Part shown: piece by piece, positions 32,922 through 40,881 of the stretch
Layout of the letters: the number at the start of each line of letters is the position of its first letter
Position numbering within the stretch: position 1 is the first letter of the stretch
Assembly: GCA_039198065.1 (NCBI GenBank)
Contig: JBCCTU010000003.1
Coordinates: 1 to 64,000 of the forward strand
Reading direction: 5' to 3'
DNA from: CALHVX01 sp039198065
GTDB taxonomy: Bacteria; Pseudomonadota; Gammaproteobacteria; Pseudomonadales; Azotimanducaceae
DNA: 64,000 nucleotides
The notes under the pieces: generated by a model
Told to the model about the DNA's origin: nothing
Databases searched by the model: none
Seen by the model: the letters and a program-made list of their open reading frames with translations, nothing else
Program-made: the position numbers and the translations under genes

Positions 32922-34356
32922 CGTCGATAATCCATGTGTCTTTGCTGCCGCCACCTTGGGAGGAATTGACCACGGTGGAGCCTTTGCGCATCGCGACCCG
33001 CGTCAAGCCTCCGGTGGTTACGTACTGTTCTTTACCCGAAAGAATGAACGGCCGCAGATCCATGTGACGTGCTTCGGCCTGATTGCCGATGAGCGTCGGC
33101 GCGGTCGACAACTTCAGCATCGGTTGCGCCATATAGTTTCTCGGATTGGCGAGAATCTGGCGACGGAACTGATCGCGCTCTTTCTGCGTCGCCTTGGGTC
33201 CGATGAGCATCCCGTAGCCACCGGACTCGTTCGCGGGCTTTACCACCAGCTTGTCCAGATTGTCGATCACGTAGTCGCGTTCCTCTTTATACACGCAACG
33301 GTATGACGGCACGTTTGGTAGAAGCGGTTCTTCGCTCAGGTAGTAGCGAATCAGGTCAGGTACATAGGTGTAGACCAGCTTATCGTCTGCGACGCCACAG
33401 CCCGGAGCATTGGCGAGGGCGACGTTGCCGTCTCGCCAGGCGCGCATAAGGCCGGGCACCCCGAGCATAGAGTCGGGGTTGAAGACCTCCGGGTCGAGGA
33501 ACATGTCGTCGATTCGCCGGTAAATCACGTCTACCGGGACCAGGCCGTCGACGGTCCGCATGTACACCCGGTTGTCGCGTCCGACGGTGAGATCCGACCC
33601 TTCAACGAGCTGTGCTGCCGTCGCGTTCGCGAGAAATGCGTGTTCGAAATACGCCGAGTTGTAAATCCCCGGCGTCAGCACCGCCAGCTGCGGGTTGCGT
33701 GTGCTGGAGAGTGACCGAAGGCAGCTCGCGAGCGCGTCGGGATAGTCGTCAACCGGATAGATCACATAGTCTTCGAAGGCTTCGGGAAACGCGCGCTTCA
33801 TGACTTCCCGGTTTTCAATCATGTAGCTGACGCCGGAGGGTACGCGGAGATTGTCCTCCAGCACGTACAGGACGCCATTGGCATCGCGTACCAGGTCCGA
33901 GCCGCAGATGTGCGACCAGACGCCGTGCGGCGGTTCGATCCCCCGGCACTCGGGTCGGTAGTCCTTCGAGCGCAAAATCAGCGTTTCCGGCACGACTCCG
34001 TCGCGGAAACACTGCTGTTTGCCGTACACATCGGAAATGAACCGGTTCAGGGCCGTCACGCGCTGCTTCAGGCCTTCCGTGACCTGTTCCCACTCGGCTT
34101 TGCGGATCAAACGGGGAATCAGGTCAAAGGGCCACTCCCGATCGATTCCAGCGCCATCGTTTGAGTAGACCGTAAAGGTGATGCCCATCGTACGAATGGC
34201 GATTTCCGCTGCGGCGCGGCGTTGGCGGATCTCTTCTTCGTCGAGGGAAGAAAACAGGCGTTTCAACGCAGCCGCCCCAGGCCGGGCACGGCCACCAGGG
34301 GAGATCATCTCGTCCCAGAAATCAGCGCTGTCGTAGGCAGACCAGTCAATCGTCAT
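32914..34356 (-). CDS. Circularly permuted ATP-grasp type 2 protein
   Basis: A 480-residue protein of the DUF404/DUF407 family. 'RTMGITFTVYSNDGAGIDREWPFDLIPRLI', 'HICGSDLVRDANGVLYVLEDNLRVPSGVSYM' and 'VVKPANESGGYGMLIGP' are characteristic blocks; the last is an ATP-grasp nucleotide-binding loop. Such enzymes are predicted carboxylate-amine ligases. Homologues are found with alpha-E proteins, as here. The start at 34356 ('MTIDWSAYD') fits family N-termini better than the longer frame to 34443. It is divergent from the sirtuin. Confidence 0.93.
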   Translation of the reverse strand: MTIDWSAYDSADFWDEMISPGGRARPGAAALKRLFSSLDEEEIRQRRAAAEIAIRTMGITFTVYSNDGAGIDREWPFDLIPRLIRKAEWEQVTEGLKQRVTALNRFISDVYGKQQCFRDGVVPETLILRSKDYRPECRGIEPPHGVWSHICGSDLVRDANGVLYVLEDNLRVPSGVSYMIENREVMKRAFPEAFEDYVIYPVDDYPDALASCLRSLSSTRNPQLAVLTPGIYNSAYFEHAFLANATAAQLVEGSDLTVGRDNRVYMRTVDGLVPVDVIYRRIDDMFLDPEVFNPDSMLGVPGLMRAWRDGNVALANAPGCGVADDKLVYTYVPDLIRYYLSEEPLLPNVPSYRCVYKEERDYVIDNLDKLVVKPANESGGYGMLIGPKATQKERDQFRRQILANPRNYMAQPMLKLSTAPTLIGNQAEARHMDLRPFILSGKEQYVTTGGLTRVAMRKGSTVVNSSQGGGSKDTWIIDDD

Positions 34357-34486
34357 AGCGTGTCGTCGTCGCTTTTCGTCGCTCTTCGCCAATAGTGCTG
34401 CAGGCGGACCTTTTGGTGAGTCTACACAGTCGGCGTTGGGCACGTCCCGCTGTTAGCGTTCACGGTACGACACCTATGCTAGCGCG

Positions 34487-35398
34487 ATGCAGAGACCAGG
34501 CGAAAACGATTTGAGTGCGGTATCCGGGCCGGCAGATTCGATCGACCCTAGGGTTCTCGACCGAGCGGTTGCTGCGCTCACCGAACGCTTCGCCGATTAC
34601 CAGCGATTGCTGGTGCTCAGTGGGGCGGGACTCAGTACGGCGTCCGGTATCGGCGACTATCGCGACCACGACGGTAACTACAAGCGGCCACCGCCGGTCA
34701 CCATACAGCGGTTCCTTGAATCAACGGCGGCTCGGCAGCGCTACTGGGCCCGCAGCCTGTTCGGCTGGCCAGCTTTCGCGGCAGCGCGGCCGAACCCGGC
34801 ACACCTGGCCCTTGCGCGCTGGGAGGCAGCGCTGCGGGCACGTGGTGGCTGGCTGAAGGTGATTACTCAGAACGTTGATGGCCTGCATCAGGCAGCAGGC
34901 CACAATGAGGTGATCGAGCTCCACGGCAGCCTGCACGACGTCGGCTGTCTCGACTGTGGAGCCGTCGAACCCCGGGCGCAGCTACAGCATCGGCTACTCG
35001 CAGAGAACCCGCAGCTTATGGGTACGCGCGCAACGTTGGCTCCCGATGGTGATGCCGATCTGGAGGACGTGGTTCTGGACTCGGTCTCCGTACCCCAGTG
35101 CCTCGCCTGTGGCGGTCGGCTCAAGCCAACGGTCGTGTTCTTCGGCGATTCTGTACCTCGCGCTGCGGTTGAGTCCGCCTATCGGTGGGTCGAGGCCGCC
35201 GATGCGCTGCTGATCGTCGGCTCCTCGGTAATGATTCACTCGAGTTTTCGGTTCTGTCGACGGGCCCGGGACCAGTCCATCCCGTTGGTTGCGATCAACC
35301 GCGGGAAAACACGCGCCGATTCCTGGCTTGAACAAAAGTTCGAAGTGCCGTGTGAAGCGCTGTTACCGAGAGCGGTAAACCAGCTTTACGGGTCGTGA
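34487..35398 (+). CDS. Sirtuin, NAD-dependent protein deacylase
   Basis: A 303-residue Sir2 protein that removes acyl groups from lysines with NAD. The NAD loop GAGLSTASGIGDYRD is at 46-60, 'TQNVDGLH' at 127-134, catalytic His146 in 'ELHGS', and a four-Cys zinc site in 'CLDC' (154-157) and 'CLACG'. The GIGDYR variant (D in place of the usual P/F-R-G) and the large insert between the zinc Cys pairs recall the class of bacterial sirtuins with broader activities. No CobB-type upstream signal peptide. Single gene, divergent from the ATP-grasp operon. Confidence 0.93.
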   Translation: MQRPGENDLSAVSGPADSIDPRVLDRAVAALTERFADYQRLLVLSGAGLSTASGIGDYRDHDGNYKRPPPVTIQRFLESTAARQRYWARSLFGWPAFAAARPNPAHLALARWEAALRARGGWLKVITQNVDGLHQAAGHNEVIELHGSLHDVGCLDCGAVEPRAQLQHRLLAENPQLMGTRATLAPDGDADLEDVVLDSVSVPQCLACGGRLKPTVVFFGDSVPRAAVESAYRWVEAADALLIVGSSVMIHSSFRFCRRARDQSIPLVAINRGKTRADSWLEQKFEVPCEALLPRAVNQLYGS

Positions 35399-35464
35399 AC
35401 TTGCGCGCGGTACGATGGTCGGAAGAGTAGACTCCCTCAAAACCGGTTGCGCTCGGAGGTTGCT

Positions 35465-36025
35465 ATGAACGAGAACGGCATACGGCGGCGATTGGCAGCT
35501 GCGATCATCGGAACGTTGCTTGGCAGCGTCGCCAGCACGGCAGCGCTGGCAGAAGCCGTAGACCGCGCAGAGCCCGAGCCGGAGGCAGATCCAGCAATTG
35601 TGCAAAAGAGCGGTGATCGGGAGGACTTGCCGTCCCTAGCGGACGTGCTGGACGCCGAGGCCGACGAGACTGCAACCGCAAAGCCCGTTCGCTGCCTCCG
35701 CACCTTTCAGATCCGGTCCCATCGGATTATCGATCCGCAGCACATTGTGTTCCGCATGCGCAACGGCGATATGTACCTGTCCAAGTTTCCCAACCGCTGT
35801 ATCGGTCTTCGTCGCGGCGACGGTATTGCCCTCGAAACCCGAAGTGGCCGCTTGTGCCGCATGGACGCCCTGCGACCGATCAACCGTCTCGGCTTTGCGA
35901 ATCAGCCCGGTGCGCCCTGTTTCATCCGCGACTTCGAACCCGTCACCGCCGAGCAGATCGATTACCTGGTCGAATCGCTCAAGCGTCCGAGTCCCATCCG
36001 CGATAAAGCGGCTAAGAAAAGCTGA
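35465..36025 (+). CDS. Exported DUF6491-like protein
   Basis: A 186-residue protein with a Sec signal peptide ending near 'STAALA-EA' (residues ~27-33). An acidic linker follows, then a domain with 'RCLRTFQIRSHRIIDPQHIVFRMRNGDMYLSKFPNRCIGL' and two later Cys. This pattern (C-I/L-x...R-I-I-D...I-x-F...L-x-x-x-C) resembles DUF6491, small secreted proteins of unknown role; four Cys could form two disulfides. ATG 35465 is preceded by 'ggaggt', which decides it over 35447. It is convergent with the LLM oxidoreductase. The protein at 57803 is a possible distant relative. Confidence 0.72.
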   Translation: MNENGIRRRLAAAIIGTLLGSVASTAALAEAVDRAEPEPEADPAIVQKSGDREDLPSLADVLDAEADETATAKPVRCLRTFQIRSHRIIDPQHIVFRMRNGDMYLSKFPNRCIGLRRGDGIALETRSGRLCRMDALRPINRLGFANQPGAPCFIRDFEPVTAEQIDYLVESLKRPSPIRDKAAKKS

Positions 36026-36043
36026 GCATTGGGTCTGCGTCGA

Positions 36044-37066
36044 TTAACGGTCGAGAACCAGGTCAGCAATCGCACCGAGCTGATCTGGCGAGCGTGCCGA
36101 CACGAGTAGTGACGTCACGGGTGTTTCGTCCCACGCCTTAAGGCGATCGCGGATGCGTTCCGCTGAGCCGACGAGAGATACCTCATCCGCCAGCGCGTCG
36201 GGCACGGCAGCAACGGCCTGGTCTTTGCGCCCGGCGAGATAATGGTCCTGAATGACTTCGGCCTCAGCGCCAAAGCCCATGCGAGTCACCAGTTCCTTGT
36301 GAAAGTTTCGGTCCTTGGCTCCCATACCGCCGACGTAAAGCGCGAGCATCTGTTTGACGGGCATGAGTCCCTGTTCGCGATCGTCGGTGATGTTCACGAG
36401 CAGACCTTGGGAAATCTCAAAACCTGGTTTGGCGTTCGAGAGCGACGGGGAATACACCTCTTGTCGAAACGGTGAGTAATACAACGGGAGCCAGCCATCA
36501 GCGACCTCGGCCGTGAGCGCTACGTTCTTTGGCCCTTCGGCGCCGAGAAAGATCGGCAGATCCTTCCGAAGCGGGTGAACGATGGACTTCAAAGGTTTGC
36601 CAAGGCCCCAGGATCCTGTGCCGGTATACGGTAGGGGATAGTGGGGACCATCGTTCGCGACCGGTGTCTCCCGGGCCAGGACCTGACGGATGATGTCGAT
36701 GTATTCGCGGCTGCGCGATACCGGCTTCGAGAAGGGGGCGCCGTACCAGCCCTCGACCACCTGCGGACCCGATACTCCGAGCCCGAGGATCATGCGGCCG
36801 TTGGACAGGTGATCCAGGGTCATGGCGGCCATCGCCATGGCGGTCGGCGTTCGGGCCGACATCTGGCATACGCCCGTGCCCAGGCGGATGCGCTCCGTGT
36901 GTGCGCCGATCCAGGCGAGTGGTGTGAGCGCGTCTGAACCGTAAGTTTCCGCGGTCCAAACGGAGTCGAAGCCTAAACGCTCGGCCTGTTGCACCAGTTC
37001 GATGACGTTAGGCGGTGGCGAGGCACTCCAGTAGCCGAGCTGCAGGCCGAGTTTGAGTGTGCTCAT
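36044..37066 (-). CDS. LLM-class F420-dependent-type oxidoreductase
   Basis: A 340-residue luciferase-like TIM-barrel enzyme, distinct from the one at 2141. 'LGLQLGYWSASPPPNVIELVQQAERLGFDSVWTAETYGSDA' and 'GRMILGLGVSGPQVVEGWYG' match the TIGR03559 group, in which most relatives are annotated as F420-dependent and occur in actinobacteria and some proteobacteria. Cofactor not provable from sequence; FMN is possible. A single gene; ends 18 bases after the DUF6491-like gene, tail to tail. Confidence 0.85.
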   Translation of the reverse strand: MSTLKLGLQLGYWSASPPPNVIELVQQAERLGFDSVWTAETYGSDALTPLAWIGAHTERIRLGTGVCQMSARTPTAMAMAAMTLDHLSNGRMILGLGVSGPQVVEGWYGAPFSKPVSRSREYIDIIRQVLARETPVANDGPHYPLPYTGTGSWGLGKPLKSIVHPLRKDLPIFLGAEGPKNVALTAEVADGWLPLYYSPFRQEVYSPSLSNAKPGFEISQGLLVNITDDREQGLMPVKQMLALYVGGMGAKDRNFHKELVTRMGFGAEAEVIQDHYLAGRKDQAVAAVPDALADEVSLVGSAERIRDRLKAWDETPVTSLLVSARSPDQLGAIADLVLDR

Positions 37067-37161
37067 AGTCTCCCCTGGTGTGTCTTGGTCAGCTTCTTCC
37101 CCCGGGCTCTTCGTCGAGCCGGTGAGGCTTGGTGGTCCGCAATGCGAATAAAGGGGGGATG

Positions 37162-38925
37162 TTAAGCAGCGGCGAGCGTAGCAAAAGCGTCGTGCAAGGC
37201 ACGATGAATGTCGATGACCGTTTCGGAACGTATGCCATTGCGACGTTGACGGTTACTTGCGTGCGATTTCTCGGCGCCGTCTAAGGGAAGTACAAGAAGC
37301 CGGGGCTGCTCGGCAGCCAGCGCCTCGATGCGCTCGAGCGGTTCGCTCCCCCGTGCAGTGCTGCCGAGGACGAGCAGTCGCCAATGATTCGGTTGGCGAT
37401 CCAACAGGGTCAGGGCTTCCGATGCACTCCGGGTTCCCTGGACGTTGTACCCCATGGCGATAAGCACATCCCGCAGGTAGGCCAGCACGACGGGTTGTTC
37501 TTCTACGACCAACACGGACTCGGGGACTTCGCTTTCGTGTTGCTGCCGCGGTAGGGCTGGTAGAAACAAATCGAATCGCGCCCCCTCCCCGGGCGAACTC
37601 GTGCAGCGCAACTCGCCGTGATTTTGCCGAACGATGTCGCGAGCAATCGAGAGACCTAAGCCGCTGCCGTCGCCATCGTCTTTGGTCGTGAAGAACGGCT
37701 CGAAAATGTGCTGCTGCAGTTGTTCGCTCATCCCCGGCCCGGTGTCGCTTACGCTGATCAGCGCACAGGGAATCGAGCGCAGAACCGTCGGCAGGCGGGC
37801 GTTCCCTGGCTCGAGCGCATCGACTTCGATCGACACCGTTCCCGACGTAGTTCCAAGGGCCTGCACGGCGTTTGTGGCGAGGTTGAGCAGCACTTGATTA
37901 AGCTCACCGGCGTCCATGAGAACAGCCGCTGGGCGTAGAACCCGACGGCGCAGCGTTAACTGCTTGGGAACCGTTGCAGCGATAAATGCCTCGATCTCCT
38001 CGGCGGCTGTCGCGAGTTCGATCCGTTCCCGTTGCGCCGCCAGGCGCTGGCGACCGCTGAATGCCAACATTTGCTTTGACACCCGGCGTGCCTTGAAAGC
38101 CGCGTCGGCGATGGCCTGCAGTTTGTCGCGGTGCGCAGCGATCGCGTCACTGTCCAAGAGCAGCGACGAGTAGCCGAGAATGGGCGTGAGGAGATTGTTG
38201 AAATCGTGCGCCAGACCACTGGCCAGCGTGCCCAGGCTCTCCAGCCGCTGACTGAACTGCAGCTGCAGCTGCAGTCTGTGCGGCTCGGTGATGTCGTAGG
38301 CAATCACTAGCTCAAGGGGATCCGCTAAAGTATCGAGGGGCTGGTTCACCAGACGGAAGCGTCGAGCTTCGCCGTCCACTTCCGAGATCCAGTCGCCATC
38401 GTCGGCCAGGCTTTCTGGCGTGAACAGTTCCCGATCCCGCAGCCGACGAACGCGCCCGTCGGCGGTAACGACGTCCACGAGCTGCTGGGGGGTGGATTGA
38501 TACAGGGCCGCCAAGGCGTCGTTTACAAACACGACATCGCCTTGCCGGTTGCGCAGATACAGCGGTAGCGGCAGAGCGCTGAGTATGGTCTCGAAATCTG
38601 GGGCAATAGCCTTGGGCGTAGGTACGCGGGCGGTGTGGGGGAGCTGAGCGCTGGTGCGCAGCGCCGTTGGGGCCAGGGTAAGCCCGACGATTGCTGTCGC
38701 TGCAGCTAGAATCAGGTTGAAAAACAATAAGTTCGAGGGGGTTTTGGCAGTCAGCATGAACATGCCGACGACTGCGGCTACCGCCAGGAGACTCAGTCCG
38801 CTCAGCAGGACCAATAGTAGTGGTACCAGGGTTTGGCGGTGTTGGCGCAGCTGTGCCCAGAGTGCCTGCGGCCGTGCGGTCGGCGGCATGAGCCGGTCGT
38901 TCGACTGATCGCCAGGATGAGCCAT
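37162..38925 (-). CDS. Hybrid sensor histidine kinase with degenerate receiver
   Basis: A 587-residue membrane kinase. Two membrane helices (about 33-59 and 66-88) are followed by a PAS domain (~110-215) and a HisKA domain with the phosphoacceptor His240 in 'LASGLAHDFNNLL'. The HATPase part has the N box 'LNQVLLNLATNAVQALG' and G box 'DTGPGMS'. The C-terminal ~110 residues resemble a receiver, but the expected phospho-Asp position reads 'LLVLGSTARG' (Gly) and the acidic pocket is 'VVEEQP', so it is probably a pseudo-receiver. No cognate response regulator is adjacent. The 'AHDFNNLL' type usually belongs to non-canonical hybrid kinases. Confidence 0.9.
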   Translation of the reverse strand: MAHPGDQSNDRLMPPTARPQALWAQLRQHRQTLVPLLLVLLSGLSLLAVAAVVGMFMLTAKTPSNLLFFNLILAAATAIVGLTLAPTALRTSAQLPHTARVPTPKAIAPDFETILSALPLPLYLRNRQGDVVFVNDALAALYQSTPQQLVDVVTADGRVRRLRDRELFTPESLADDGDWISEVDGEARRFRLVNQPLDTLADPLELVIAYDITEPHRLQLQLQFSQRLESLGTLASGLAHDFNNLLTPILGYSSLLLDSDAIAAHRDKLQAIADAAFKARRVSKQMLAFSGRQRLAAQRERIELATAAEEIEAFIAATVPKQLTLRRRVLRPAAVLMDAGELNQVLLNLATNAVQALGTTSGTVSIEVDALEPGNARLPTVLRSIPCALISVSDTGPGMSEQLQQHIFEPFFTTKDDGDGSGLGLSIARDIVRQNHGELRCTSSPGEGARFDLFLPALPRQQHESEVPESVLVVEEQPVVLAYLRDVLIAMGYNVQGTRSASEALTLLDRQPNHWRLLVLGSTARGSEPLERIEALAAEQPRLLVLPLDGAEKSHASNRQRRNGIRSETVIDIHRALHDAFATLAAA

Positions 38926-39066
38926 ATCCTTCGTTTTGCCCCTTCTGTGCTCTTGCAGCGTAGCTCTTGCTGCGCGGCGTTTGATGCGGAGGAGCGCCGT
39001 AGTTCACGCGCCCACGGGGATTGTTCGCTGTTCCGGCGGCGCTGTCGATACTGCTTTGGTTGGCTG

Positions 39067-39136
39067 ACCTCGGGTAGAAGGACCTCGGGTAGAAGACCTC
39101 GGGTAGAAGACCTCGGGTAGAAGACCTCGGGTTGAA
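39067..39136. repeat. Five tandem copies of a 14-bp unit (ACCTCGGGTAGAAG)
   Basis: Units at 39067-39080, 39082-39095, 39096-39109, 39110-39123 and a degenerate last one at 39124-39136, with one extra G after the first. They lie in the 490-base divergent gap between the sensor kinase and the MerR-TPR gene (38926-39415). The rest of that gap holds an inverted repeat (39226-39251) and a short Lys-rich frame; I see no other gene. Confidence 0.9.
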
Positions 39137-39225
39137 TTATCGTGCTGCCAGCCTCAGGCGCGATGCACCGACGACTTGAACCTGTCCCATCCGCTGAGTT
39201 TTTGCAGGGTTGTGGGTCCGGGGTA

Positions 39226-39251
39226 ACCGGCCCGCAATTGAGCGGGCCGGT
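39226..39251. promoter_or_regulatory. 10-bp perfect inverted repeat upstream of MerR-TPR gene
   Basis: ACCGGCCCGC (39226-39235) and GCGGGCCGGT (39242-39251) enclose AATTGA. It lies 165 bases upstream of the MerR-TPR start. It could be an operator or a terminator-like hairpin; no T-tract follows. Confidence 0.4.
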
Positions 39252-39365
39252 GCACTCCGTTAAGCTACCGGTCCATCCAGGGCAGTGCTCGTACACCGCC
39301 CCTTTGATCGACCGCGCGACGGTACTTGTCAGGGGTCCGATCACGCGAATCACCGAGCGCACCAA

Positions 39366-39428
39366 GTGAAGGCGCGAAAACGCGAAGCCGCCAAAAAGAA
39401 GCCGCCGAAAAAAGGATGGACGTTTTGA
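39366..39428 (+). CDS. Very short Lys/Arg-rich frame overlapping the MerR-TPR start
   Basis: From GTG 39366 a 20-residue peptide, VKARKREAAKKKPPKKGWTF, is encoded and stops at TGA 39426-39428, 10 bases after the MerR-TPR ATG. A weak GAG lies about 9 bases upstream. Its overlap with the next start would allow translational coupling. It may be a chance frame. Confidence 0.2.
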   Translation: MKARKREAAKKKPPKKGWTF

Positions 39429-40291
39429 ACCAGGCTCAGCACCCAGATGTGCAATCGCACGCGCCGGAGCGGGATGGTTTCAGCACCCGTCAAGTTGCGG
39501 AGTCGTTGCGCATGAGTCCGGATGCCGTCCGTCATTATGTCCGTCGCGCGCTCGTAACCCCGGACCGAAACAGCCGAGGACACTATCGGTTTTCCTTTCA
39601 GGATGTCGTCCTGCTACGCACAGCGAAAACCCTTGTGGACAGCGAGATTCCCGTCCGCCGGGCCAATCGTCTGTTGCTCAGCCTGCACCGCCGCATGCCA
39701 CCGACCCGGTCGCTGGCGTCCCTCAAACTGATGGCCGCGGATGGCGCCGTTCTGGCTCGGGAACAGGATCGGATCTGGGATGTCGAGTCAGGCCAGGGGC
39801 ACTTCAACTTTCAATCGGCAGACGCCGCCGGGGCACAGGTCGAAACGCTGTCCCAGCCCGAACTCGTGGTCGTCGCCGAGCCGGACGCGCTCGACACCGA
39901 CGCCTGGTATAACCTTGGGTTGGATCTGGAAGAAGTAGAGCCGCAGCGCGCACCGGAGGCCTATCGCAAAGCCATTCAACTTGATCCAAACAACGCCGAT
40001 GCGCACGTAAATCTTGGCCGGCTGTACCAGCTCGGTGGGGATCTTCGAAACGCCAAGCGTCACTATAGCCAGGCACTGCGCATCGTCCCCAGCCATCAGC
40101 TTGCCGCCTATAACCTAGGAACGGTGTTTGATGAGCTGGACGAACTCGAGCGGGCGCGCGAGTACTACCAGATGGCGGTTGAAGTGCCGGACGCGCACTA
40201 CAACCTGGCGCGAATCTGCGAGTTGCAGGGCGATGAACTGGCTGCCCGGAGACACATGCGGTACTACCGCGATTTACTCGACCAGTCCTGA
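39416..40291 (+). CDS. MerR-type HTH protein fused to TPR repeats
   Basis: A 291-residue protein. Residues ~20-95 form a MerR-like winged helix ('GFSTRQVAESLRMSPDAVRHYVRRALVTPDRNSRGHYRF' then 'QDVVLLRTAKTLVDSEIPVRRANRLL'). After a linker, about four TPR motifs follow ('AWYNLGLDLEEVEPQRAPEAYRKAIQLDPNNADAHVNLGRLYQL'). This replaces the usual MerR effector domain, so it likely senses a protein partner. ATG 39416 is chosen; the frame upstream to 39326 needs a TTG. The 14-bp tandem repeats lie about 280 bases upstream. Confidence 0.85.
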   Translation: MDVLNQAQHPDVQSHAPERDGFSTRQVAESLRMSPDAVRHYVRRALVTPDRNSRGHYRFSFQDVVLLRTAKTLVDSEIPVRRANRLLLSLHRRMPPTRSLASLKLMAADGAVLAREQDRIWDVESGQGHFNFQSADAAGAQVETLSQPELVVVAEPDALDTDAWYNLGLDLEEVEPQRAPEAYRKAIQLDPNNADAHVNLGRLYQLGGDLRNAKRHYSQALRIVPSHQLAAYNLGTVFDELDELERAREYYQMAVEVPDAHYNLARICELQGDELAARRHMRYYRDLLDQS

Positions 40292-40316
40292 GCGCGCCGG
40301 AGGCGCACCTTGAGCG

Positions 40317-40724
40317 TCAGCTTGCTGAGGTTTTCTTCACGTACAGCACCAGCTGGTGATCGACCAGCTTGTAGCCGTGTGCCGCAGCAATTTCTTCCTG
40401 CAGTCGCTCAATTTTTTGATCGACAAACTCGATAACGGCGCCGGTATCGACGTCTACCATGTGGTCGTGATGTTCCTCACCGGCGAGCTCATACACTGAG
40501 TGGCCGTCATCGAAGTTGTGGCGCTCGACAATGCCGGCCTCAGCAAACTGCGTGAGTACGCGGTAAACGGTGGCGAGCCCCACGGATTCATCCGCGTCGA
40601 GCAAGTGTTTGTAGACGTCTTCTGCTGAGAGGTGGTGTGGATTGGCCTTCTCAAGCACTTCCAGCACTTTCAAACGGGGAAGCGTCACTTTGAGTCCGGC
40701 GCGTTTGAGCTCGTGGCTGACCAA
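40317..40724 (-). CDS. fur: Ferric uptake regulator
   Basis: A 135-residue Fur protein, an iron-responsive dimeric repressor. 'HELKRAGLKVTLPRLKVLEVLE' and 'SAEDVYKHLLDADESVGLATVYRVLTQF' are the DNA-binding domain, and 'HHDHMVDVDTGAVIEF' the metal-binding dimerisation domain. The structural CxxC found in E. coli Fur is absent (D-x-x-T instead), so that zinc site is missing. The best start is TTG 40724, giving the usual 'MVSHELKRAG' N-terminus with 'GCAGGTG' upstream; a longer ATG frame to 40799 adds an unconserved 25-residue tail. Convergent with the MerR-TPR gene. Confidence 0.92.
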   Translation of the reverse strand: MVSHELKRAGLKVTLPRLKVLEVLEKANPHHLSAEDVYKHLLDADESVGLATVYRVLTQFAEAGIVERHNFDDGHSVYELAGEEHHDHMVDVDTGAVIEFVDQKIERLQEEIAAAHGYKLVDHQLVLYVKKTSAS

Positions 40725-40881
40725 GGGGCACCTGCTGGTTCGTCGAAGCAAGGGTCGGTACCCTAGCGCAGGGGTAGGAGCACAACAACCGCCGAACATC
40801 GCTTATGGCCGCAGGACCTGCGGTTTTAGGCGTGCCGTGTGAAAACGGCGGTGCGCGGAAAACTGCGGAGGGAGAAATAGG

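Noticed and set aside
39181..39365. tRNA-like or small RNA gene in the kinase/MerR gap
   Set aside because: The GC-rich inverted repeat does not extend into a cloverleaf, and no T-loop GTTCRA sequence is in place.
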